A DNA stretch of 12,033 bases from PALSA-607 sp036510735 (GCA_036510735.1 DATCDK010000074.1:1-12033), one strand, 5' to 3'; shown: positions 5,274 to 12,033, counted from the stretch's first letter. Program-made: numbers and translations. The notes: generated by a model from the letters alone, not told the origin.

Positions 5274-6335
5274 TTAGCGGGTGGCGACGGTGATGATCAC
5301 GGCACCGGACGCCGCGACGGTGCTTGTCGGGTGCCAGCCGTCACGATCTGGTCGCCATTCCTGCGTACCGGCGACGACCGACGTGATGCCCTCCGATGCG
5401 TGGGCCAGCGCCCATGCCGCGACGGTCGCCGACCGGTGGTCAGCCGCGGCGTCGCTGTTGGTGCCAACCCCGTTGCCGCTGCCAACTGGGGCGAGGCCGG
5501 TGACGGTGATCGTGGCCGACTTCGTCCCGTGCGCCACGACCGTCGGCGCGGTGATCTGCAAGTCGGACGCGAGCCCGGACGTCAACCCAGACACGGCAGC
5601 GACCAAGGAGGTCGCGATCGGCAAGTCCGTTGTGGGCGCTGTCGAAGCGGCGGGAGACGCAGGCGTCGATGCGGCGCTTGAGCTCTTCGCGCCTTTCACG
5701 TCGAGACCTGGATGTCCAAGACGGCAGGTGAGTTGAGTCAACGTCAATCCCGTCAATGCGGCGCCAAGTGCGGTGCCGAGTGGTTGCCACGACGTGTAGG
5801 CGTCGGGGAATGCGCTGCGCTGCACGGCCTGCGCGGCCGCTGCCACGGTGAGACCTTCCCAGTTCCGCACCTTGACCAACGCGTCGAAGAACTTGCCGCT
5901 CGAGTAGACCGGGTCGAGGATCTGCTGTTCGGAGCCCCACCCCTGGCTCGGTCGCTGTTGGAACAGACCGATCGAGTCGGCGTCCCCGTAGTCAAGGTTC
6001 TTCAGCTTCGACTCCTGCTGCGCGGTCGCCAGGGCCACGATCACCGCCTGCTCGGGCAGGCCACGGCGCATCGCCACGTCCGTGATGATCGAGGCGTTCA
6101 GGAGCTGCTCCGGTTCGAGGGCGTAAACGGTGCCGGTGGTCTGACCCACGACCTGGCAGCTGTCGGCGACCGAGTGGTGCGGAGTCAGCGACTTGACGCC
6201 GAACACGACGGCCGTCGCGACCAGGGCGAGTGAGACGAAAACGACGAGGGTCCTGGTCAGCCGGACGCGGCGAGACTGCCGGCGGGGCCGGCGCGCGCGC
6301 CGCACGGGCCGCGTGGGCCGATCGGACGTCGTCAT
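5274..6335 (-). CDS. Membrane-anchored lysozyme-like / lytic transglycosylase-like protein
   Basis: This 353-residue protein starts with a very basic cytoplasmic tail (1-29), then one hydrophobic helix (about 30-48). The exported part has a lysozyme-like segment (about 78-185): an N-terminal helix, then ATAQQESKLKN with Glu108 as candidate catalytic acid, DADSIGLFQQRPSQGWG (within 118-134), and DPVYSSGKFFDALVKV. This pattern recurs in actinobacterial secreted transglycosylase-like proteins. Cys60 and Cys204 bracket the domain and could form a disulfide. After an Ala/Ser/Thr/Pro linker (about 213-245), the C-terminal 100 residues form a separate domain I do not recognise (SATVAAWALAHASEGITSVVAGTQEWRP region). 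Peptidoglycan cleavage or binding is inferred from fold, not shown. ATG 6335 fits a -10 (TAGATT) 10 nt upstream. The diaminopimelate genes on both sides suit a wall role. Confidence 0.65.
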   Translation of the reverse strand: MTTSDRPTRPVRRARRPRRQSRRVRLTRTLVVFVSLALVATAVVFGVKSLTPHHSVADSCQVVGQTTGTVYALEPEQLLNASIITDVAMRRGLPEQAVIVALATAQQESKLKNLDYGDADSIGLFQQRPSQGWGSEQQILDPVYSSGKFFDALVKVRNWEGLTVAAAAQAVQRSAFPDAYTSWQPLGTALGAALTGLTLTQLTCRLGHPGLDVKGAKSSSAASTPASPAASTAPTTDLPIATSLVAAVSGLTSGLASDLQITAPTVVAHGTKSATITVTGLAPVGSGNGVGTNSDAAADHRSATVAAWALAHASEGITSVVAGTQEWRPDRDGWHPTSTVAASGAVIITVATR

Positions 6336-6345
6336 GGCTAACGCG

Positions 6346-6351
6346 AATCTA
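6346..6351 (-). promoter_or_regulatory. Putative -10 of the lysozyme-like gene
   Basis: On the minus strand this reads TAGATT (TANNNT), ending 10 nt before ATG 6335. The leader would be only a few nucleotides or absent. No Shine-Dalgarno sequence is present, which agrees with near-leaderless translation. Confidence 0.4.
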
Positions 6352-6392
6352 TCGCCGGGCGCGGTCGTACTCGGGCAAGCGCGATCACTAGG

Positions 6393-6398
6393 TAGTGT
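6393..6398 (+). promoter_or_regulatory. Putative -10 of dapD, within a small dyad
   Basis: TAGTGT (TANNNT) ends 8 nt before ATG 6407, which suits a leaderless mRNA. It overlaps the dyad CACTA-GG-TAGTG (6386-6397), which could be an operator or chance. No convincing -35 is seen. Confidence 0.4.
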
Positions 6399-6406
6399 CA
6401 GCGGCC

Positions 6407-7243
6407 ATGGGCCCGCTCATTGCCAGTTCGCTTCCTGCCGAGATCGATGCGCTGTGGGATCGTCGCGCAGACCTTGGTCCCGGCGACGCGGCGGCGCGCG
6501 CTCTCGTCGTCGAGGCGGTCGACCAGCTTGACCAGGGAACAGCTCGGGTGGCCTGGGTCGATCCGTCGTCTGACGCCGTGGTCGTCGACGAGCGGGCGAA
6601 GCGAGCCATCTTGTTGTCGTTCAAGGTGCTGGCGATGCACGAGTCGTCGGCCGGCGACTTCCACTATCACGACCGGATGCCCCTGAAGACGCGTCTCGAC
6701 GGGGTGCGGGTGGTACCAGGGGCGATCGTGCGATGGGGCGCGTTCGTCGCGCCGGGTGCGGTGCTCTTGCCGAGCTTCGTCAACATCGGCGGCTACGTCG
6801 ACGAAGGCAGCATGGTCGACACGTGGGCGACGGTCGGATCTTGTGCGCAAGTCGGCAAGCGCGTGCACCTGTCGGGTGGGGTCGGACTCGGCGGGGTACT
6901 CGAGCCGCCGAACGCCGTCCCCGTTGTTGTCGAAGACGACGCGTTCATTGGTTCGCGTTCGATGGTGGTCGACGGCGCGCGCGTGCGTCGCGGCGCCAAG
7001 CTCGGAGCCGGTTGCATCCTGACCGCGTCGACTCATGTGTTCGACGCGCAGAGCGGCGACGAGTTGCCGCGCGGCGAAGCGCCCGCATGGTCGGTGTGCG
7101 TTGGATCGACGAGGGTGAAGTCCTTTCCTGGTGGCGATTTCGGCATGCCGTGCCTGCTCGTGCTCCGGCGTCTCGATGAGGGCCAGTCGCACGACAAGCT
7201 CGTGTTGAACGACGTGCTGCGCGAGCACGGCGTGGCGGAGTAG
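6407..7243 (+). CDS. dapD: 2,3,4,5-tetrahydropyridine-2,6-dicarboxylate N-succinyltransferase, E. coli-like type
   Basis: This 278-residue cytoplasmic enzyme transfers succinyl from succinyl-CoA to tetrahydrodipicolinate. An alpha-helical N-terminal domain (1-100) precedes a left-handed beta-helix of hexapeptide repeats (about 101-215) and a C-terminal tail. VNIGGYVDEGSMVDTWATVGSCAQVGKRVHLSGGVGLGGVLEP (within 125-167) matches the E. coli DapD line, not the longer Rv1201c-type enzyme usual in many actinobacteria. Asp138 and Arg101 correspond to E. coli Asp141 and Arg104 (substrate contacts). The position of E. coli Glu189, also proposed catalytic, is Met186 here (GSRSMVVDG). The tail after 205 (THVFDAQSGDELPRGEAPAW) diverges from E. 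coli. ATG 6407 is chosen for its -10 spacing; GTG 6395 would overlap the hexamer. dapE starts 4 nt after the stop. Confidence 0.92.
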   Translation: MGPLIASSLPAEIDALWDRRADLGPGDAAARALVVEAVDQLDQGTARVAWVDPSSDAVVVDERAKRAILLSFKVLAMHESSAGDFHYHDRMPLKTRLDGVRVVPGAIVRWGAFVAPGAVLLPSFVNIGGYVDEGSMVDTWATVGSCAQVGKRVHLSGGVGLGGVLEPPNAVPVVVEDDAFIGSRSMVVDGARVRRGAKLGAGCILTASTHVFDAQSGDELPRGEAPAWSVCVGSTRVKSFPGGDFGMPCLLVLRRLDEGQSHDKLVLNDVLREHGVAE

Positions 7244-7247
7244 CGCC

Positions 7248-8351
7248 GTGACGATAGACATCGAGACCGACGTCGCGTCGCTAACGGCAGCACTCGTCGA
7301 CATCGCGTCGGTCAGTGGTGAGGAAAAGCCGATAGCGGACGACGTGGAGCTGGCGTTGCGTGAACTCGGCTACCTCGCGGTGGAGAGGGACGGCAACGTC
7401 GTTCTCGCCCGAACCGATGTCGGTCGTCCGCAGCGCATCGTTCTCGCCGGCCATCTCGACACCGTGCCGATCGCTGACAACGTGCCATCGCGCCGCGACG
7501 GTGACATCCTGCACGGCTGCGGATCGAGCGACATGAAGTCGGGTGTCGGGGTGATGTTGCGGATGGCCGCGCTGTTGCGACCGTCAACGGGTCGCAGCAC
7601 GCCGTACGACCTCACCTACGTGTTCTACGACTGCGAGGAGATCGAGTCCGACCGCAACGGCCTCGGCCGTCTCGCGAGCCAACGCGTCGACGTTCTTCGC
7701 GGCGACCTGGCGATCGTGCTCGAACCGACGAATGGCGCGGTCGAGGCGGGCTGCCAGGGCACGGTCCGGGTGGAGATCACGCTGAGCGGGACGCGCGCGC
7801 ACGCCGCCAGGGCGTGGCTTGGACACAACGCGATACACGCGGCTGCGCCGGTGTTGCAGCGGCTGGCCGACTACCGACCGCGCTCGGTCGAGATCGACGG
7901 ATGTCTTTATCGCGAAGGCCTTTCGGCCGTGCGCATCAACGGTGGCGTCGCGGGCAACGTGATACCCGACGCGTGCACGGTGTCGATCAACTTCAGGTTC
8001 GCCCCCGATCGCGATGTCGCTGGTGCGGTCGAGCATGTGCGTGATGTTTTCGCCGGGTACGAGGTCATCGCAACGGACGCCGCACCTGGCGCACTGCCGC
8101 GACTCGAAGAACCGGCGGCGGCCGCCTTCGTCGCGGCGATCGGTTTGCCACCCGTCGCCAAGTTCGGCTGGACAGATGTGGCGCGTTTTGCGGAGCTCGG
8201 AATACCCGCCGTGAACTTCGGCCCCGGCGACCCCGACGTCGCGCATGTCCGCGACGAGCGCGTCGATGTGCGGGTCATCGAACGCGTGGAGCAGACGTTG
8301 CTCGGCTACCTCGTCGGCGCGCCTCTTCTCGGGAGACAAGGCGGCGGATGA
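7248..8351 (+). CDS. dapE: Succinyl-diaminopimelate desuccinylase
   Basis: This 367-residue dinuclear-zinc M20-family hydrolase removes succinate from N-succinyl-LL-diaminopimelate, giving LL-diaminopimelate. By analogy with known DapE enzymes the metal and catalytic residues are His69 and Asp71 in AGHLDTVP, bridging Asp95 in GSSDMKSGVG, Glu130 (general base) and Glu131 in YDCEEIES, Glu159 in VLEPTNG, and His333 in DPDVAHVRDE. The dimerisation (lid) domain lies about 171-280 and includes SGTRAHAARAWLGHNAIHAA. All key residues are present and length is normal for the family. GTG 7248 lies 4 nt after the dapD stop, so the two genes are surely one transcript and probably translationally coupled; there is no separate ribosome binding site. 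The stop overlaps the next gene as ATGA. Confidence 0.95.
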   Translation: MTIDIETDVASLTAALVDIASVSGEEKPIADDVELALRELGYLAVERDGNVVLARTDVGRPQRIVLAGHLDTVPIADNVPSRRDGDILHGCGSSDMKSGVGVMLRMAALLRPSTGRSTPYDLTYVFYDCEEIESDRNGLGRLASQRVDVLRGDLAIVLEPTNGAVEAGCQGTVRVEITLSGTRAHAARAWLGHNAIHAAAPVLQRLADYRPRSVEIDGCLYREGLSAVRINGGVAGNVIPDACTVSINFRFAPDRDVAGAVEHVRDVFAGYEVIATDAAPGALPRLEEPAAAAFVAAIGLPPVAKFGWTDVARFAELGIPAVNFGPGDPDVAHVRDERVDVRVIERVEQTLLGYLVGAPLLGRQGGG

Positions 8352-8848
8352 GCCGCCTCGAAGGCCGCTCGCCGACGCCTCGCGATCCGAGCGCCGGCCG
8401 CCGTCAGTTGCGGCGCCAAGTGGTCGCGTCGCCGAAGAGGCAGCCGCAAGGGAATCGGCCCAGCCGTGATGTTCCCTCGTCAAGGGCAGGACGCCGGGTG
8501 CCTCCCGTGCTCGCATTCGCGCTGGTCATGCTCGGCCTGTCTGCATTCATCGGGCTTATTGGCGGAGTCGGCCTGATGGGCAGCCGACCGCTGGTTGGGG
8601 CGGTGTTCCTCGTCTTCGCCGTCCTGGCCGTCGCCAGTGCGTGGTCACTCGTGCGCCGCGAACCGCGTGGCTACTGGTCGGCCGTCGTGCTTCTTGCGCT
8701 CATCGGGGCGGTCCCGGCAGGCTTCGCGATCAATGCTGGATCGGTCGCCGACACCGTCGTGCTCGTACCGCCGCTGCTGATGGCCGCAATCTTGCTGACA
8801 CCTCGCGTGCGGGCCGAACTCATCGACCGACGCGACCCGCCGCGCTGA
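8348..8848 (+). CDS. Small integral membrane protein, four predicted helices, unknown function
   Basis: I do not recognise a family. The 166-residue protein has a long Arg-rich hydrophilic N-tail (1-50, likely cytoplasmic) and four hydrophobic helices at about 53-76, 82-101, 110-128 and 132-150, ending in a short charged tail (RVRAELIDRRDPPR). No catalytic motif is seen. ATG 8348 overlaps the dapE stop (ATGA), so it is probably translated by coupling with dapE and expressed with dapDE. GGGAGACAAGGCGGCGG just upstream is purine-rich and may help. A later start near 8498 (GTG, Val51) would remove the basic tail and leave only the membrane core, and cannot be excluded. The gene ends 7 bp from the convergent aldo/keto reductase stop, so no terminator separates them. 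A role in transport or wall synthesis is only suggested by the operon. Confidence 0.7.
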   Translation: MSRLEGRSPTPRDPSAGRRQLRRQVVASPKRQPQGNRPSRDVPSSRAGRRVPPVLAFALVMLGLSAFIGLIGGVGLMGSRPLVGAVFLVFAVLAVASAWSLVRREPRGYWSAVVLLALIGAVPAGFAINAGSVADTVVLVPPLLMAAILLTPRVRAELIDRRDPPR

Positions 8849-8855
8849 GCTCGGT

Positions 8856-9842
8856 TTAGCGGTCGACCAGTTTTTCCGAATCCTCCGGGTAGCGAGCACC
8901 CTCGACGGCGATGTTGGCCGAAAGAGTCGTGATCTCGTCGACGTCGGCGGCGGCGAGTTCGAGATCGGCGGCCGCCAGGTTCTCCTCGAGTCGGGCGAGC
9001 TTGCGAGTGCCCGGAATGGGCGCGAGCCACGGCTGCTGAGCAAGGAGCCACGCGAGCGCGACCTGGGCCGTGGTCGCGTGCAGCCGCGCAGCGACCCGGG
9101 TGAGCAGATCGACCACGGCCTGGTTAGTGACACGAGCATCGGCGGCGAAGCGCGGTAGCCCGTTGCGCATGTCACCGGCTTCGAACGTTGTGGTGGTGTC
9201 GATCGTGCCCGTGAGGAATCCCCTGCCTAGCGGGCTGAACGGCACAAACCCGATGCCGAGCTCAGACAACATCGGGATGATCTCGACTTCTGGCGCCCGC
9301 CACCAGACGGAGTACTCCGATTGCAGCGCCGTGACCGGCTGCACGGCGTGCGCGCGCCGAATGGTTTTGGATGCTGCCTCTGACAGACCGAAGTGCCGCA
9401 CCTTGCCGGCCTCGATCAGTTCGCGTACGGCGCCGGCGGTTTCCTCGATCGGGATGGCGGGATCGACGCGGTGTTGGTACAGCAGGTCGATGTGGTCACT
9501 GCGGAGACGCCGCAACGATCCCTCGACCGCGGCCTTGACGTGTTCGGGCCGACTGGAGAGACCGGTCTGCTTGCCCTCGTCGTCAAACGCCCAGCCGAAC
9601 TTCGTCGCGATGACGACGCTGTCGCGGACCGGTGCGAGCGCCTCGCCGACGATTTCCTCGTTCACGAACGGGCCATACACCTCAGCGGTATCGAAGAAGG
9701 TGACCCCTCGCTCGACCGCCGCTCGGATGACCGCGACGCCTTCTTGTCGGGTGGGCGCCGGCAGATACACCCCGCTCAGGCCCATGCAGCCGTAGCCGAT
9801 CGCTGAGACCTGCAATCCCTGGCCAAGCGTCCTCGTTCTCAT
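8856..9842 (-). CDS. Aldo/keto reductase
   Basis: This 328-residue NADPH-dependent cytoplasmic oxidoreductase has the (beta/alpha)8 barrel of the family. The catalytic tetrad is visible: Asp51 and Tyr56 in FFDTAEVYGPF, Lys81 in ATKFGW, and His124 in LLYQHRVD. The cofactor-binding C-terminal segment IPGTRKLARLEENLAA is standard for the Tas/YajO-like (AKR13-type) group. The physiological substrate cannot be told; such enzymes reduce diverse aldehydes and ketones. ATG 9842 is supported by a strong ribosome binding site (GGAGGT, 5 nt upstream). It diverges from a large LAL-type regulator with a 41-bp gap, so the regulator may control it (inference). Its 3' end nearly meets the membrane-protein gene. 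Confidence 0.92.
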   Translation of the reverse strand: MRTRTLGQGLQVSAIGYGCMGLSGVYLPAPTRQEGVAVIRAAVERGVTFFDTAEVYGPFVNEEIVGEALAPVRDSVVIATKFGWAFDDEGKQTGLSSRPEHVKAAVEGSLRRLRSDHIDLLYQHRVDPAIPIEETAGAVRELIEAGKVRHFGLSEAASKTIRRAHAVQPVTALQSEYSVWWRAPEVEIIPMLSELGIGFVPFSPLGRGFLTGTIDTTTTFEAGDMRNGLPRFAADARVTNQAVVDLLTRVAARLHATTAQVALAWLLAQQPWLAPIPGTRKLARLEENLAAADLELAAADVDEITTLSANIAVEGARYPEDSEKLVDR

Positions 9843-9847
9843 GCGCT

Positions 9848-9853
9848 ACCTCC
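9848..9853 (-). promoter_or_regulatory. Ribosome binding site of the aldo/keto reductase gene
   Basis: On the minus strand this reads GGAGGT, a near-ideal Shine-Dalgarno sequence 5 nt before ATG 9842. It decides this start. The divergent regulator by contrast has none. Confidence 0.75.
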
Positions 9854-9871
9854 GTCGACTGGGTCGTTGCC

Positions 9872-9877
9872 CATACT
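9872..9877 (+). promoter_or_regulatory. Putative -10 of the LAL regulator, leaderless
   Basis: CATACT lies 6 nt before ATG 9884, the same spacing as at 597 and 914. The first base differs from TANNNT. No -35 is evident. Confidence 0.35.
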
Positions 9878-9878
9878 G
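9873..9878 (-). promoter_or_regulatory. Putative -10 of the aldo/keto reductase, overlapping the divergent -10
   Basis: On the minus strand this reads CAGTAT, 30 nt before ATG 9842. Transcription near 9866 would give a leader of roughly 24 nt containing the strong ribosome binding site. It shares five base pairs with the forward -10 CATACT. Confidence 0.35.
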
Positions 9879-9883
9879 GCCCC

Positions 9884-12033
9884 ATGCGCGAGTGGACGAA
9901 CGACGGTGGTCTGCTGTTCGGCAGACGCGGGGAGTGCGCGGCCCTCGACGGTTTGGTTGCGGGCGCACGAGCCGGACGAAGTCAGGTGCTCGTCGTGCGA
10001 GGCGAGCCCGGGATCGGTAAGACGGCGTTGCTCGACTACCTCGAAACGAACGCGGCCGGCTGCCGCATCGCGCGATCCGCCGGCGCTGAGGCTGAGATGG
10101 AGCTCGCCTACGCAGGACTGCACCAGATCTGCAGTCCGTTCCTGGATCGGCTCGACCACCTGCCTGATCCACAACGGATCGCACTCAGCATCGCGTTCGG
10201 CCTCATCGGCGGAGCTGCACCGGATCGCTTCATGGTTGGGCTCGCGGTCCTGGATCTGTTGGCAGACCGTGCCGAGGAGCGGCCGCTGATCTGTCTCATC
10301 GACGACGCGCAATGGCTCGATCGCGCGTCGGCGCAGACGGTTGTTTTCGTCGCGCGTCGATTGGTTGCGGAGCGGATCGGCGTGGTGGCCGCGATACGCG
10401 AGCCAAGCGATGAGCGCGACTTCGAGGGCCTGCCGGAGCTCACGATCGATGGCCTCAGTGTTGCCGACGCTGGCCAACTGTTCGATTCGGTGGTCAAAGG
10501 GCCGATGGATCCGCGCGTCCGAGATCGGATCATCGCCGAGACGCGCGGCAACCCGCTTGCTCTACTCGAGTTGCCACGTGCCTGGACCACGGCAGAGCTT
10601 GTCGACGGATTCGAACAGTCCGACCCGTTGATCAGTCGTATCGAGGAGGGCTTCATCCGGCGTCTGTCGACGCTGCCCGACGACACCCAGTGCCTGCTCG
10701 TAGCGGCTGCCGCGGAACCACTTGGCGACGCAACGCTCCTGTGGCGGGCGGCGGCTGCGCTAGCGCTCGGCCCAAACGCGGGAGACGCGGCGGAGGCGGC
10801 GGGATTAATCGAGTTCGGCGCCCGAGTTCGCTTCCGGCATCCGTTGGTACGCGCGGCCGCGTATCGCTCTGCATCCACGCAGATGCGGCAGGACGTGCAC
10901 CGGGCACTGGCGGAGGCGACCGACCCCGACGTCGACCCTGACCGGCGTGCATGGCACCGCGCGAATACAACGCAGGTGCCCGACGAGGAGATTGCTGCTG
11001 AGCTCGAAGTGTCGGCTGCGCGAGCGCAGTCTCGGGGCGGCCTGTTAGCGGCCGCCGCTCTACTCGAGCGGGCGGCCCGTCTCACGCCTGATCCCGCCCG
11101 TCGGGCGGATCGCGAGCTCGCGGCGGCGTCGCGTAAACGCGGTGGCGGCGCCCTCGATGCCGCTCTTGCGCTGCTGGCCGCGATCGAGGCCGGCCCCGCC
11201 GATGAGTTGCGGGCCGCACGGGTGAAGCAGCTGCGAGGACGGATCGCTCTCGATCAGCGAAGGGCGACCGAAGCCGTTCAGGTGCTGGTCGATGCCGCTC
11301 AGCATCTGGAGCCGCTCGATCCCGACTTGGCGCGGGAGACGTACCTGGAGGCGCTCGGTGCCGCGATCTTTTCGAGCGCCACGGACGAGGTGGCAACTGG
11401 CGTCGCGGCAGCCGCGCGGGCAGCGGCTCCTGTCGAGGGTGAGCCCCGAATCATTGATCTGATTCTCGACGGGTTGGCCACGCGACTAGTGGATGGCCAC
11501 GCGGCGGCGGTGCCGTCGCTGTCCCGAGCGCTGACGAAGGTGCGAAGCATCGACTACCGCGTCGACGACGTAGGCCGGCTGCTCGGGCTGGTCGGCAATC
11601 CGTTCACCGGGTACGTCGCCACGGAGTTGTGGGACTTCGACGCGGGACGCATGGTGGCGCAGCTATTGGTCCGGCGAGCGCGTGACGCAGGCGCGCTCGT
11701 GCAGTTGCAATTCGCCGTCAACGAACTCGCAGTTAACGACATGCTGGCGGGGCGGTTGACCGATGCTGCCGCGCTGGTCGAAGAGGATCGCGTGGTCTCT
11801 CACCTCACCGGTAACCCACCCGTCGGCTACGCGGCGATCCTCCTCACTGCGTTGCGTGGCGCCGAAACGGCGTCGGCGTCCATCGCCGCGGCCCGTGACC
11901 ATACATCGGCATTGGGTGAGGGGCGCATCGTGAACTTCGCGGGCTACGCGACTGCCCTGCTGCACAACGGCCTGGGCGAACACGACATCGCAGTGAAGGT
12001 CGCGCGCGAGGTGTTCGACCGCGATGCCCTGGC
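9884..12033 (+). CDS. LAL-type (large LuxR-like ATPase) transcriptional regulator, N-terminal part; runs off the window
   Basis: The frame is open from ATG 9884 to the window end: 716 codons without stop. It starts LLFGRRGECAALD, typical of LAL proteins, followed by the Walker A GEPGIGKT (residues 40-47) and the Walker B LICLIDDAQWLDRAS with Asp140 and Asp141. The later RGNPLALLELPRAW (from about residue 222) is a hallmark of this group. The rest (about 330 onward) is an Ala/Leu-rich alpha-solenoid (TPR/MalT-like) expected to sense ligand. The LuxR-type HTH should lie at the C-terminus, beyond 12033, so DNA binding is assumed from the family and not seen. Such proteins are usually 850-1000 residues. 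The start fits a leaderless -10 spacing. The divergent aldo/keto reductase is the likely first target. Confidence 0.88.
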   Translation, partial: MREWTNDGGLLFGRRGECAALDGLVAGARAGRSQVLVVRGEPGIGKTALLDYLETNAAGCRIARSAGAEAEMELAYAGLHQICSPFLDRLDHLPDPQRIALSIAFGLIGGAAPDRFMVGLAVLDLLADRAEERPLICLIDDAQWLDRASAQTVVFVARRLVAERIGVVAAIREPSDERDFEGLPELTIDGLSVADAGQLFDSVVKGPMDPRVRDRIIAETRGNPLALLELPRAWTTAELVDGFEQSDPLISRIEEGFIRRLSTLPDDTQCLLVAAAAEPLGDATLLWRAAAALALGPNAGDAAEAAGLIEFGARVRFRHPLVRAAAYRSASTQMRQDVHRALAEATDPDVDPDRRAWHRANTTQVPDEEIAAELEVSAARAQSRGGLLAAAALLERAARLTPDPARRADRELAAASRKRGGGALDAALALLAAIEAGPADELRAARVKQLRGRIALDQRRATEAVQVLVDAAQHLEPLDPDLARETYLEALGAAIFSSATDEVATGVAAAARAAAPVEGEPRIIDLILDGLATRLVDGHAAAVPSLSRALTKVRSIDYRVDDVGRLLGLVGNPFTGYVATELWDFDAGRMVAQLLVRRARDAGALVQLQFAVNELAVNDMLAGRLTDAAALVEEDRVVSHLTGNPPVGYAAILLTALRGAETASASIAAARDHTSALGEGRIVNFAGYATALLHNGLGEHDIAVKVAREVFDRDAL

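Noticed and set aside
6398..7303. Long open frame on the minus strand opposite dapD (about 300 codons)
   Set aside because: The plus strand encodes a clear DapD across the same bases. Long antisense frames are expected at this G+C, and the translation is Arg/His-rich without domain motifs.
7584..8516. Minus-strand open frame opposite dapE (about 310 codons)
   Set aside because: It is a shadow of dapE, whose catalytic residues are all intact; the antisense product has no recognisable motif.
10108..11085. Minus-strand open frame opposite the LAL gene (about 325 codons)
   Set aside because: The product is Arg/Ser/Ala low-complexity; the plus strand carries Walker A and B and family motifs.
1..12033. 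CRISPR array, insertion sequence, prophage or toxin-antitoxin module
   Set aside because: No regularly spaced repeats, transposase or integrase motifs, or short gene pairs of that type were seen in either strand.

Overview
The window is high-GC (roughly two thirds G+C, with GTG starts and G/C-rich third positions) and reads as chromosomal DNA of an actinobacterium. The lineage below phylum cannot be fixed from the sequence. The strongest pointers are a 7Fe ferredoxin gene directly followed by a succinyl-diaminopimelate aminotransferase gene, an acetyltransferase of the Rv0428c/CG3035 type beside them, a LAL-type (large LuxR-like) regulator, DUF4232 proteins, and start codons placed 6-8 nt after a -10 hexamer, as in leaderless actinobacterial mRNAs.

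Layout. Left part (1-2515, all +): a small putative lipoprotein, a stand-alone C-terminal YdeI/OmdA-like protein, a RibD-C/dihydrofolate-reductase-fold protein, and a membrane-anchored DUF4232 protein. A Rv0428c-like N-acetyltransferase (2512-3486, -) converges on the DUF4232 gene; their stop codons share a TTAA. Its promoter is divergent from, and overlaps, that of fdxA (3550, +). Middle: fdxA-dapC (+), a structured gap of 270 bp with three inverted repeats, then a convergent secreted lysozyme-like/transglycosylase-like gene (5274-6335, -). This is divergent from dapD-dapE-membrane protein (6407-8848, +), a tight run with a 4-nt gap and an ATGA overlap. Right: an aldo/keto reductase (8856-9842, -) divergent from a large AAA-type LAL regulator (9884 to beyond the window end, +) whose C-terminal HTH lies outside the window.

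How the genes work together. dapD, dapC and dapE encode the three consecutive steps of the succinylase branch of meso-diaminopimelate/lysine synthesis: succinylation of tetrahydrodipicolinate, transamination, then desuccinylation. The interposed lysozyme-like gene also concerns the wall if its fold assignment is right, so the middle can be read as a diaminopimelate/peptidoglycan neighbourhood. The acetyltransferase family includes an N-acetylglutamate synthase, which would add an arginine-pathway link. The left cluster and the right regulator/reductase pair look like ordinary accessory genes.

No CRISPR array, tRNA, rRNA, insertion sequence or prophage gene was seen. I found no convincing new multi-gene system. 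The items most worth checking are the E. coli-type DapD with a Met at a position proposed to be catalytic, the 72-bp perfect-armed inverted repeat between dapC and the wall gene, and the shared divergent -10 elements.
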